Shown: one piece after another, positions 1-8,290 of the stretch
Layout of the letters: the number at the start of each line of letters is the position of its first letter
Numbering within the stretch: position 1 is the first letter of the stretch
NCBI GenBank assembly: GCA_001632425.1
Contig: KV425609.1
Coordinates: 132,801-145,260 of the forward strand
Origin: Neolentinus lepideus HHB14362 ss-1
Taxonomy: Eukaryota; Basidiomycota; Agaricomycetes; Gloeophyllales; Gloeophyllaceae
Reading direction: 5' to 3'
DNA length: 12,460 nt
Made by a program: the position numbers and the translations under genes
Notes under the pieces: model-generated
What the model was told of the DNA's origin: nothing
Database searches by the model: none
The model's input: the letters and a program-made list of their open reading frames with translations, nothing else

Positions 1-491
1 TAGGCTATATTATGGCATGTTTCCAGTGCAGTAGGTATACTGGCTGTAGTAGGGTATCAATAAATGCATGATTTTGAGGTCAATCAGTACTGGGTCACTG
101 AATAATGGCCCAAATGGTCCCAGGCTCGGTCAGTATACTCTGATACACTAGTATACACTGGGAAGGAGTGATATTGACCACTAGATCCAAAAGCAGTAGC
201 TGGGGAGAGGCTGCAGGGGGGTACTTGTAAGGGGAAGTGCCCAAGTGGCATGTATGTGTATATGTTTGGTTGCGACATGACTGGAGTAGCGATGGATTAG
301 GGAGTAGAACCTTAGACTCAAACTACTACCTGACTCAGGACTACTTTGCTGTACTTGTGTAAAACTGTTCACAATACGATGAGGTTCCACTTAGCCTCGG
401 TGTGTGTCTGTATTATCCTTGTACTGACTAGGTAGCCCTACACTTTTTTAAGTGCTTACCATGCTCAACCTTGAGTTGATCGCGACGTGTT
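1..491. other. Non-coding leader, possible 3' part of the Gypsy 5' LTR
   Basis: No convincing coding frame is present; the short reverse-strand frames here lack any recognisable domain. The stretch lies directly upstream of the gag start and on the correct side to be LTR (R/U5) plus untranslated leader. It contains several GTATAC-centred words (about 34-41, 133-138 and 151-156) and a short palindrome near 463-475. I could not find a clear LTR end (CA), a convincing primer-binding site, or a matching copy downstream of pol, so the LTR assignment is inference from position only. Confidence 0.35.
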
Positions 492-527
492 GTGATGGTA
501 CTATCATACCATTTTAATTGGTTTACT

Positions 528-2228
528 ATGGCTACTCCTGTGGTGACTACTGCTAATAATACTGGTGAGCAATTGCAAGTCAATCCTCTGGCGCACTCTA
601 CGCTTACTCCTGGCTTGAGATCTCACGATGATTACACTATGATCAGAGTCCGATCATCACCCGCCCCATCGGTCAACCAGGGATCGCGACCCCCCAGTCG
701 GATCAATGAGGAAGCGGGGCATTTCTTACATCATGTCGATAACATCCAGAGGGTAGGGATGTGCGACATAGAGGACTGAATGGCTTGAGGTGAGTCTGCT
801 GAGAGCGACACAGATCAACAGTATGTTGAAGATATGCTGTTCAAGATGAATGACTTTGCTTGCCGCATCCGTGCTCAGTTTGACCACGGTGGTATGACCA
901 TGGAAGAGATCTGGCACACACACAATGCGATGGCTGAGGGTCAACGCCAGATAGAGGCCTTTACTGCCTTTGCAAAGAGATCCAGCGCTGGGTCTTCTGG
1001 ATCCCCTAGTCGTTGGTCAGCCTACAGCAATCAGGCAGCTGAGAACCTGGTGCTTAGACACGACCCAGTTGGGCAGTGCAAGGAAGAACAACATAATTAT
1101 GTTGCTCCTCCTGGACTGCCCCTGCCTATTACCCTGCAAGGGATGAGGCCTCTGGCGATGAGAAGTCCACCGCCTATAGGCGCCAATGCCCCATTGCCAC
1201 ACAACATGCAAGGGATGATGGACAGCTCAATGCCTGCTAGAGTCCCTGTGAACTCGCAGATGCCCTCAGTACAGGAAGGTGCAACTGCGTGCATTGGACA
1301 CTCCATGAGCATGAGCACAATGACTCCGCGACTGAGCCAGCAGCCACCGCTGCAACCACGAGGGCAATACCAGCAACATATGAATGTTGATGATGGATTG
1401 CATGACTTCCCACCACATCTGGGGGAGTGAATACCAGTCCCTCAGCAGATGGTAGGCTCAGAAGGATCCCAATGAGTTGGGACACTGCATCCAGCTGACT
1501 GGATGACAGTAATGGCTGAGGTGATTCTATCAGCCCCAGTAGGATACTTTGTGGAGGATGGACAATTTTATCAGTTGGGCACTAGTCCCAATCATATCTG
1601 TCCTAAGGATGAACTGATGTTGTATGGTCCATTGAATGATGGATCAAGGCCTCTACTGCAAGCCCCTCCAGGACAGAGGGTTGGACACCCTATGAACATG
1701 CCATCCACCAATTGGTTCATGCACTCAGATCCAAACTATGCGCAGTGGCAGCATATAGAAGCAGAAATGAATAACTCCCGATTTCAGGGCCTAGACAATA
1801 GGTGAATGGCTCAGGGAGGAGGTATGCCAGGAGGTACCCCGGGAGGGGATTCCGATGATGACTGTCATCCTGATGACCATAACCTGCCTAAAGGTAGTCC
1901 ACATGGATGCCATCCACCCCCAGTCGGCAGAGGCACTCCTGGGGGAGGTGGCAGTAGTGGTGGACCTAACAGTGGTGGTGGAGGTGGTGGTGGCGACCCC
2001 TATGGAAATGGAGGAGGTCGGCCACCTGACAACAATGAAGGGGGCAATGGTCATTGAGGTGATCATGGGCCTCCAGATCTGCACTGAGTCCACATAGCAG
2101 ACAGAGGAGGAGAGCCAGGAGATGATGGGTCTTCAGGCCCAGATGGAAGCAACAGTCTCCATGGACATCGGGGTAACCGAGCCAGCTGCCCCAGGCAGCA
2201 GACGCCTTATAATGATTATGAGGATAAA
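528..2228 (+). pseudogene. gag: Gag N-terminal region (Pro/Met- and Gly-rich, disordered), broken
   Basis: One frame stays readable from the ATG at 528 (in-frame GTG/ATG at 492/495 also exist; 528 is preferred because it has a purine at -3 and G at +4). It is interrupted only by TGA at 777, 786, 1428, 1473, 1803, 2055 and 2085. The product would be low-complexity: Ser/Thr/Pro-rich at first, a predicted-helical patch around 830-985 (FKMNDFACRIRAQFDHGG onward), a Pro/Met/Gln-rich stretch 1090-1500, then a strongly Gly-rich segment (about 1806-2057, including a run of seven Gly). I know of no defined domain here. Continuity of frame with the capsid downstream is the main reason to call it gag. 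Long disordered N-termini ahead of capsid are seen in some fungal Gypsy elements. Its function (RNA or membrane contact, assembly) is not visible from sequence. Confidence 0.75.
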
Positions 2229-2917
2229 ATGATGGTCCGCTTGCAATGCATCATAGCTGATAGGAGGCATATAGCTCTGCCCGTAAACATGAATATGAAA
2301 AATCTGAAGCATCTGGCACCGCGAACTTACAATGGCAAAGCTGACATTGTCGAGTTTGAGGAATGGCTGCATTGCGTTCTGGATGAATATGACATTATTG
2401 GATTAGGCATGTCATCTGAAAATGGCCATCAAGTGGCCCAGCTATCTCTATTCTTAACTGGCGATGCCAATCAATGGTACCACAAGGTTGTCATGGACAT
2501 TGACTGCGACGTGATCGAATGGGAGTTCCCAGACCTCATCATTGAGATGTTTTGACAATTCATGTATACGTCGACACTGTGGGAGGCAAATGATCACTAT
2601 GACAACATATGGTACTCTAGTCGTGGGGTTAAAAGAATGAAGGACAAGATGGAGTACTGGGCTCAACAATGGGTACAACCACCTAGTTACAACCACCTAG
2701 TGACTACAACTTCCGCCATTCAGTGTTTAAACAGCTGCCTGAACGTCTGCAGCTCGAAGTGAGCATCACAAAGGGTGCTACTCCAGAGACTGACACTCTT
2801 GACTCCATGGTCAAAAAGATCGAGGAGGTCAAGCATGGGTATACCTACCATGGACTGGCCTTGGTAGCGAGGCCTGATAACAAAGGGAAACCAATGCCAA
2901 GCCAGATTCCTCAGTGA
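2229..2917 (+). pseudogene. gag: Gag capsid domain (retrotransposon gag family), broken
   Basis: The core reads LKHLAPRTYNGKADIVEFEE, then a helix with WLHCVLDEY and QLSLFLTGDANQWYHKVV. This is the classic retrotransposon-gag pattern (PxxYxG near the start, then LxGxAxxWY) of the CA-like particle-forming protein. A TGA at 2553 follows MF where the family usually continues with Arg/Asp-Phe (F-R-Q-F type). A 14-bp duplication at 2674-2701 then shifts the frame. The C-terminal capsid helix resumes in the new frame at about 2702 with FKQLPERLQLEVSITKG and a following Thr/Met/Ile-rich helix, ending at TGA 2915. Particle assembly is the expected role; this copy cannot make a full-length protein. 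Confidence 0.9.
2674..2701 (+). repeat. Perfect 14-bp tandem duplication, frameshifting gag
   Basis: TACAACCACCTAGT occurs at 2674-2687 and again at 2688-2701 with no mismatch. Upstream coding is in the frame of 528. Downstream coding, through capsid, zinc knuckle and pol, is in the frame shifted by 14 bases (equivalent to 2). Counting the unit once joins the two halves of the capsid without a gap, so the duplication is a sufficient explanation for the frame change. It looks like replication slippage or repair after the element inserted. Confidence 0.9.
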
Positions 2918-3172
2918 AACCCTCAATGACTCATACAGCCACAGGGTGAGCATGACCCACTGCAGCAGGAATCCTAGGCATCATCACCTCATCCTCATCC
3001 TGCTGTGGAAAACACGTGAGCTGGACCATTGTAAAATGCTCCAGCCAACTGTCCTGTTGCTAGCTGTGGGCAGAATTGTGCACCTCAGCGACAGTGGCAA
3101 CCCCATGCTAGGAATTCTGGGCCGTGCCCGTCAATACCGGCATGGCCTCAAAATGCTCAAGGAGATCATAGG
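2918..3172 (+). pseudogene. gag: Gag linker between capsid and zinc knuckle
   Basis: This is a Pro/His/Gln/Asn-rich stretch in the same frame as the flanking capsid end and zinc knuckle. It carries five stops in about 85 codons: TGA at 2927 and 3017, TAG at 2975, TAA at 3032, plus the TGA at 2915 that begins it. It includes the only non-TGA stops found in the whole gag-pol. The overlapping frame from 2946 to 3206 is longer and open, but it does not include the zinc-knuckle pattern and reads as low-complexity, so I treat it as a shadow. No domain is recognised. Confidence 0.55.
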
Positions 3173-3214
3173 TGCTTCACCTGCAGGTCTCCCAGGCATT
3201 ATGTGAATAACTGT
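3173..3214 (+). pseudogene. gag: CCHC zinc knuckle (nucleocapsid)
   Basis: The translation CFTCRSPRHYVNNC gives exact C-x2-C-x4-H-x4-C spacing, the retroviral-type zinc knuckle that binds element RNA during packaging. All four metal ligands are intact, although the two glycines usual in the family consensus are Arg here. It is in frame with the acidic region downstream. A forward frame scored from a GTG at 3203 picks up only its last residues. Confidence 0.88.
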
Positions 3215-4054
3215 CCACAGAAGAACGAGAAGATGCACGCCATGGAAGATGATGCACCAGAAGAGAATGGTGATGCTCACACTGTTCAGGATGACATAGA
3301 TGAACAGTACCCTGATGGCCAACCTGATCAGGCTGAGGATCAGGAATATGAGGAATACAATCCTGATACATACGAAGGATTGCAATACAAACTGCCTGAG
3401 GATGCAGAAGACCACCTCGGGTACATGTGAGATGGGTACAGCGATGAAGAGTACTATGACACTGTCAATGTCATCTCCAATGAAGAGGAGTACCCAATGG
3501 CCCAAGCCAGACTCTATGCCATGACTGAGGCGGATACCTGGGACTCCCCCGATGAATTCCTTACTGGGGAATTTGATGGAGAACCTGAATATTTGATGGG
3601 CAGCATAAGTGATGAAACCAATGACTGCATATATTTCTCAGCATCATCTCAGGCCGGTTCGGATAGTTACTCAGATGCACCAGCATTGATGTCCATTGAC
3701 AGTGATTCCGATGGACCTGCTATGACCGTCGGAGGAGAGGATCATCACATACCTGACGATCCTCATTCATCATCTTACACCCATGATCAACTGGCAAGTT
3801 TATACGCCAGGGTAGCATTGATGCAGGTTGAGCGTGATAAGCACTTGGCACAGATAAGCCAACTCGAGACGGAGAACAAACAACTGCATGAAGAGCTTGA
3901 GACTGTTCTCCATGCTGATCTGATATCACTGTGTGAAGAACTGCATCAATGGTATAATGACGAAATGCCATGCCTGTATGCTGCTAAGGAACTGACTAAT
4001 GCAGTGGTCAAGAAGGCAATCAGAGCAGGAGATATTATCCCTGTTCGCAACTGA
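3215..4054 (+). pseudogene. Acidic and coiled-coil linker between nucleocapsid and protease
   Basis: A single frame is interrupted by TGA at 3428 and ends at TGA 4052. The first two thirds are very acidic (for example DDIDEQYPDGQ and EYEEYNPDTYEG, with many Asp/Glu/Ser to about 3730). The last third (about 3784-3960) has heptad-like Leu/Ile spacing (LASLYARVALMQVERDKHLA, then QISQLETENKQLHEELETVL), typical of a coiled coil. The frame continues through the stop into the protease, so this is an internal polyprotein segment rather than a separate gene. Its role is unknown; oligomerisation of Gag-Pol is a guess. Confidence 0.7.
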
Positions 4055-4510
4055 TTGGTACTTCGGGAGCAACCAGGAATGCACCCAATACGCAACCTGA
4101 TCGACCGTCGCTGTATGACTGGGTTCATAAGGATTAATGGTGTCTACGTGTTAGCACTGTTTGATTCAGGAAGCACTTTGGATTGCATTTGACCTGAATT
4201 TGCTCGTGTTGCCAATGTGATATGCTATGACCTGAGGAACCCTACTTCACTACAACTCAGGACAGTTGGAAGTAGATCGGCCATCACTCAAGGAACTGAA
4301 GTTGGGTTCCATATAAATGACAAGTGGGTCACACATTATTTTGATATAGCAAATATCGACTGGTACGATATCATATTCAGGATACCATTTCTTCACGCAG
4401 CAGGTGTGATACTTGATTTTGGAAGAAATCTCCTTACTGTCTATGGTAAGGTCTTACCCTCACCAGCAAGAGGGGAAGATGAGAGCAGAACCAGGAAGAC
4501 TACTCACTGA
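4055..4510 (+). pseudogene. pol: Retropepsin-like aspartic protease, broken
   Basis: The translation shows VYVLALFDSGSTLDCI, with the catalytic Asp in the DSG triplet at 4163-4171, after a short beta-strand-like lead-in. About 70 residues later comes YDIIFRIPFLHAAGVILDFG, the family's C-terminal signature (normally YDIILGxPFL or similar), here with the Leu-Gly pair changed to Phe-Arg. Retropepsins act as dimers and cut the Gag-Pol polyprotein. TGA at 4190 falls just after the active-site loop, TGA at 4052 precedes the domain and TGA at 4508 ends it. The size of about 110-140 residues fits the family. Confidence 0.87.
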
Positions 4511-4881
4511 TTTCACCCACTACCAGCCACACCTCAAGGTATAGCAGGACCATGTCCATTACCTAAACCCACGGGTGTGGCGGGACCGCATCCTTTGCCT
4601 ACATTACCAAAAGGCTCTAGACAACCCACTGCTGGGAAGTCAGAGTGACTAGCTTCTGCGACAGAAGCAAAGGAGTGGCCCTCACATTGAGTCATGATAG
4701 AGGAAGTGATCAACGAAGAATTTTGCAAACCTCTGTCGGAGCCACTAGACTCTATTCTCGAACAAATTGGTGATGATTCGGTAAAGGTTAACGCGTCCTC
4801 TAGCGTGCGAGCAACAGATTTCACTACCGCTAGAGGAAAGGACAAGAACAATCCTCCACGATCCAAGGATCCTCCTCCCGA
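4511..4881 (+). pseudogene. pol: Protease-RT linker, 5' part
   Basis: This continues in the pol frame after TGA 4508. A Pro/Gly-rich segment is followed by TGA at 4646 and 4688, then MIEEVINEEFCKPLSEP and a Ser/Lys/Pro-rich tail ending at the insertion point. No catalytic domain is expected between PR and RT in Gypsy elements, and linkers of variable length are usual. The first TGA after 4688 is created by the end of the inserted LTR itself (4886-4888). Downstream of the insert the same frame resumes at 6167. Confidence 0.65.
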
Positions 4882-4885
4882 GCAC
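4882..4885 (+). repeat. Left target-site duplication of the inserted LTR (GCAC)
   Basis: GCAC directly precedes TGATATGC and corresponds to GCGC at 6163-6166 after TATCA. The one mismatch is CG to CA, the same change seen all over this window. A 4-bp duplication is within the range for LTR-element integrases. Support also comes from the reading frame, which rejoins exactly when unit A and one duplication copy are disregarded. Confidence 0.65.
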
Positions 4886-5115
4886 TGATATGCACAGACA
4901 CACGACGAAACCCGTGGAAATGAGACCTAAAGTGTAGACACAACCACAAAGCAAACACCAAAGCCCTTGGTGTCAGATGGCTGTGAGGCTCGGGGTAGCG
5001 AAGGGTAATATAGTTCGGAGGGGATGGGTTTAGGTGAGACGTATAGTTGGGGCTAAAGGTAGGTTGGCGCCAAGTCGCTACTTGGCGGCAGTCTGAGGAT
5101 AGAAGGCGATGCTAT

Positions 5116-5148
5116 GCGCTATGTAGCGCTATGTATTCAGCGCTATGT
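5116..5148 (+). repeat. Three copies of GCGCTATGT in the U3-like part of unit A
   Basis: GCGCTATGT occurs at 5116-5124, 5126-5134 and 5140-5148. The corresponding part of unit B holds related but diverged words (GCACTATGT-type) and extra sequence. Short repeats upstream of a TATA-like element are common as enhancer-type sites in U3, but no protein binding can be claimed. Confidence 0.6.
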
Positions 5149-5454
5149 GGTCTTCAATGCTCTATAGAGGAGTGCTACTTGTAGTCGCTATCTCTAACTC
5201 GAACGTATATAGACTCTGGTTAGCACTACGCTACAGTGCATGGGGCTGTCTAGGAGAAAGGCACTTTATAAGGGATGGCTTACAAACAGCGACACTATGC
5301 TAGTGTACTCTGTCGCTATCTCTGGGTGAAGTCAGAGGTACACAAGAGTACCTAAATGCGAGTCGCAAGACGGACTTAGAAGAAGATCTGACAAAAGTTT
5401 GAAATCTGAAGAGTGCGGTGAAGATAACTTGTTGTACAAACAGTAGAGTAATGG

Positions 5455-5463
5455 CTTAAATAC
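5455..5463 (+). promoter_or_regulatory. Candidate TATA-like element of the solo LTR
   Basis: CTTAAATAC at 5455-5463 is conserved in the inverted copy (GTATTTAAG at about 11578-11586), inside a long well-conserved block that continues downstream with a CT-rich stretch. This fits a U3/R boundary with transcription starting some 25-35 bases further on. Another TATA-like word, TTTATAAG at 5265-5272, is not conserved in unit B (GTAAG there), so it is the weaker candidate. Confidence 0.4.
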
Positions 5464-6162
5464 AAGAGAGCGACTACTCTGTGTCCGATCCTATCTACCT
5501 ACTACCGCGAGTTGTGCCTCTGCTCAGCCTCACATCCATACGACCTGTACCACCTTGCTCCTAATCCACATGTGCTCTTTGACCAATACCCTGTGCAACC
5601 AACTCTAGCACGCACGCCATTCTGTGGATGGGAGCCAGTCGGGTGCGTCTTGACTTTGCATTAGAGCGTGCCTCTTTGATGATCCGGGGGCGGGCTATGC
5701 TGCCGATGCTAGCGTGATACTGCCACAAGAGGGATAAAGGGCAGGGCTGCTCTGTGGTGTGGTGGTGTCATGATAGCTGTAGTCGCATCATGTGTCAATG
5801 CGCACTGTATGCATAAGGAAAGTCGCACCAATAGAACTAGCGCTGATCCAAAGCAACGGCGGGCTGTAGGCCATATGGAAAGGCACCCTGAGACACCATC
5901 TCAGTTCGGTCCACAGTAACAATGTCGGCTGATGCCTGCCAAAATGCCAATGACTCAACTGAATGACATTCAACCGACTGAGCTACCGAGGAGCCATCCT
6001 GAATGCGCCGAGGAGCTGAGAGCCTTGTCACTGGTGCATAGGGTTGCTAGTGCGCAGAGTACCAACAGTGTGCTATTGAGTTGCTAAGTCACCGTTCCCA
6101 TGAAGCACGCGGAATTGCCCTAAATCGCATTTTCTGGGGTCAGATGCCAATGGGGCCTATCA

Positions 6163-6166
6163 GCGC
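6163..6166 (+). repeat. Right target-site duplication of the inserted LTR (GCGC)
   Basis: GCGC immediately follows TATCA at the end of unit A and mirrors GCAC at 4882-4885. The right copy keeps the CpG that the left copy appears to have lost. The pol frame resumes in the next base. Confidence 0.65.
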
Positions 6167-7309
6167 GATGTACCCAAATGTTGCATACTGGTATATAACC
6201 CCAAAGACCGGGTTCTGACTGATCAACGCAACACACCGAATATCACTCAGGACTTTGCACCTACGATTCACTCATCCATGGAGGTTCCTCGTGATAAATT
6301 TGGGTTTGAAGACCCTTTTGGCATCAATGAAGAACTGATCGATACTGTGGAGGAATGCTTGAAGGCAGCCGTGGATGAGAAGGAGCTCAGCGTGGAAGAT
6401 ACACCTGCTCTTCGTGAAGCATGGTTCGAAAAGTGCAAGAAGATCTTAGGGGACATACTGCTGAAGTTGCCCCCTTTTCGGCCCATAAACCATCGGATTC
6501 CTATCATTGACAATGACAAGAAGTATCACTACCACATGCCGCGCTGCCCAGATGCGATGAAACTGTTACTATCAGACAAGATTAAACGGTACACGCTAGC
6601 TCAGTGGTGGAAGGAAATCACTGTTAGTCAAGCAGGTCCTATGCTTTGTATCCCAAAGAAGGATGGCCAGCTATGGACAGTGATTGATTGTCGACAACAG
6701 AACGATAATACCAAGAAGGATGTGACTCTGTTTCCAGACCAGGATCAGATCCGAATGGATGTTACCCAGGGAAAATATTGATCTAAGATCGACATGTCGG
6801 ACACGTATGAGCAGATTCGAGTTGAGGAGACAAACGTCTCTAAAACTGCATTTGCTACAATATACGGAACATTCTGGAGCTTGGTAATGCAGCAAGGCGA
6901 TTGCAATGCTCCCACTACATTCCAACGGCTCATGACGTACATATTCTGTGAGTTCATTGGCATATTTGTGCATGTCTACTTGGATGACATATTCATATTC
7001 TTGAATTCAATCGAAGAGCACGAGAAGCATCTGGGACTTGTATTCAACAAACTAAATGAGTTTGAGATGTACTTGAGTCGAAATAAATGTGATCTATATT
7101 CTGAAAAGATGGATTGCTTGGGACACATTATTGACAATCGTGGACTTCACGCCAGTTCAGACAAGATGGCATGAATCTGTGAATGGCATACACCCCGATC
7201 GTTTAATGAAGTTCAACGATTTGTGGGACTTGTTAATTACCTTGCACACTTCATGCCAGATGTTACCACATTCACCGGTCCACTGTTGAGCATGTGCCGC
7301 AGCAATTGA
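6167..7309 (+). pseudogene. pol: Reverse transcriptase domain of Gypsy pol, broken
   Basis: The frame resumes with DVPKCCILVYNPKDRV and MEVPRDKFGFEDPF. It then shows the RT fingers and palm: PMLCIPKKDGQLW, SKIDMSDTYEQIRV (first catalytic Asp at 6791-6793), CNAPTTFQRLM, and VYLDDIFIF with the catalytic YLDD at 6977-6988 intact. The thumb/connection region follows (CLGHIIDNRGLH, VQRFVGLVNYLAHFMPDV). RT copies element RNA into cDNA in the particle. TGA at 6779 falls between KY and SKIDM, TGA 7172 follows DKMA, and TGA 7307 follows SN; related elements usually have Arg at or near these places. ATG 6278 is just the first Met downstream of the insertion, not a gene start. Confidence 0.95.
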
Positions 7310-7900
7310 TCATTCATGTGGCTGGCGATACATGACAAGTGTTTTGAGTCTATCAAGGCTATGGCATGTAAATCACCTATACTCAAACCCATTGATGCTT
7401 CCTTGAAGGAACCTATATGGGTCATATGTGATGCATCAGTGTCTGGCATCGGTGCAGTATATGGCCAAGGACCTGATTGGCAGACTTGTCGGCCTGCCGG
7501 GTTTATGTCTAAGAAATTCACTGCAGCTCAGCAGTCATATTGTACTTTCGAGCATGAGACTATAGCCATCCTTGAAGCTCTGCTCAAGTGGGAAGACAAG
7601 CTGGTCAGTCAGCCCATTAACATTGTCACAGATCATAAGGTGCTAGAATTCTTTAAAACTCAATGCAAACTATCTTACCTCCAGACTCGATGGATGGAAT
7701 ACCTCAGTCAGTTTGACTACACTATTCGTTATGTGAAGGGGAATTCTAATAAGGTTGCTGACTGCTTCTCATGGTACTACGAGAATGACCTCAAGGATGA
7801 GATGCAGCCAGCCGACAAATATGTCTCTGCCGATCGCAGACTTGACCCAGGCTTTGAAGACTTACCCCCGGCCCGAGTGGAAGAGCTGAATGCTATGTGA
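7310..7900 (+). pseudogene. pol: RNase H domain of Gypsy pol
   Basis: This follows RT in the same frame and is open for nearly 200 codons. The acidic catalytic set is visible: Asp in VICDASVSGIG (7430-7432), Glu in FEHETIAILEAL (7556-7558), Asp in IVTDHKVLEFF (7631-7633), and Asp in KVADCFSWYY (7760-7762). The last motif usually reads VADxLSR, so Arg to Trp here (CGG to TGG) fits CpG decay. Family-typical PDWQTCRPAGFMSKKFTAAQ lies between the first two. RNase H degrades the RNA strand of the RNA:DNA hybrid. TGA 7898 closes the frame, then a spacer continues in frame. Confidence 0.95.
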
Positions 7901-8290
7901 GTGGGCCCTAACCCTAGTGACATCCCTCAGCCAAGGCGTTCTGTTTGATTACGTGAATTGGCAGTGCAGGAGGACCACCGTAAGCAGGCAGAAGAGCTTG
8001 CAGGAGCTACCCCAATGGTGTCCACCCCAGTGGCTAGTAGACCTAGCAAGGACCTCAAAGTCAAGGACTTGATGAGTAATCCCACCATATTGGAGTCTGT
8101 AGCTGGCCATTGCTCACTTGGGGAGTGAATCGAGGGTGATACTGCCCTCGTAGACACTATCAAAAAGGGCTATAAAACTGATGATGTATTATCAAAGCTC
8201 TTCAGTGGCCCTACTAGCAAGGTTGCAACCACTCATGGAGAGCCCCCTGTCATCCATCACAGTCAATTCGAGTATGATGATGGGTTCATA
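7901..8290 (+). pseudogene. pol: Spacer between RNase H and integrase
   Basis: The pol frame continues with TGA at 7946 and 8126. It encodes a charged, helix-prone segment (LRELAVQEDHRKQAEELAG), a Ser/Pro-rich piece, and then a compact segment (DTIKKGYKTDDVLSKLFSG) leading to FEYDDGFIWQKMDG, where the integrase N-terminus begins. Such a tether with a beta-strand module before the zinc finger is usual in Gypsy pol. No catalytic residues are expected. Confidence 0.75.

Larger units (their letters stand above)
4886..6162 (+). mobile_element. Solo LTR (unit A, 1277 bp) inserted in pol of the Gypsy element
   Basis: The unit starts TGATATGCACAG and ends GGGGCCTATCA, so it has TG...CA termini with a 5-bp inverted TGATA/TATCA, as LTRs do. 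It has no coding frame with recognisable domains, carries TATA-like sequences and U3-like short repeats, and is bounded by a 4-bp duplication (GCAC/GCGC). It interrupts the pol linker between protease and RT; both sides lie in the same frame and 4886-6166 is 1281 bases (427 codons). Two further pieces of the same family are at 10741-11220 (direct, matching about 5683-6162) and 11221-12192 (inverted, matching about 4886-5812). No internal region or partner LTR is attached, so a solo LTR left by recombination is the simplest reading. A non-autonomous DNA element with short ends is less likely. Confidence 0.7.

Noticed and set aside
494..510. A primer-binding site (TGGTACTATCATACC) just before gag
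   Set aside because: It starts with TGG, but no LTR end is visible before it, and I cannot match it to a specific tRNA 3' end from the sequence alone.
1920..2050. Gly-rich G-heavy tract as a satellite or non-coding repeat
   Set aside because: It stays in the gag frame and has no regular DNA period. It is better explained as a glycine-rich protein segment.
2946..3206. An 86-codon forward frame between capsid and zinc knuckle
   Set aside because: The zinc knuckle, with exact CCHC spacing, is in a different frame that also joins the coding on both sides. This open frame gives no recognisable protein.
4886..6162. A DNA transposon or MITE with TGATA ends
   Set aside because: The inverted ends match for only five bases (then 7 of 8), the termini are TG...CA, and promoter-like and U3-like features favour an LTR. 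Not fully excluded.
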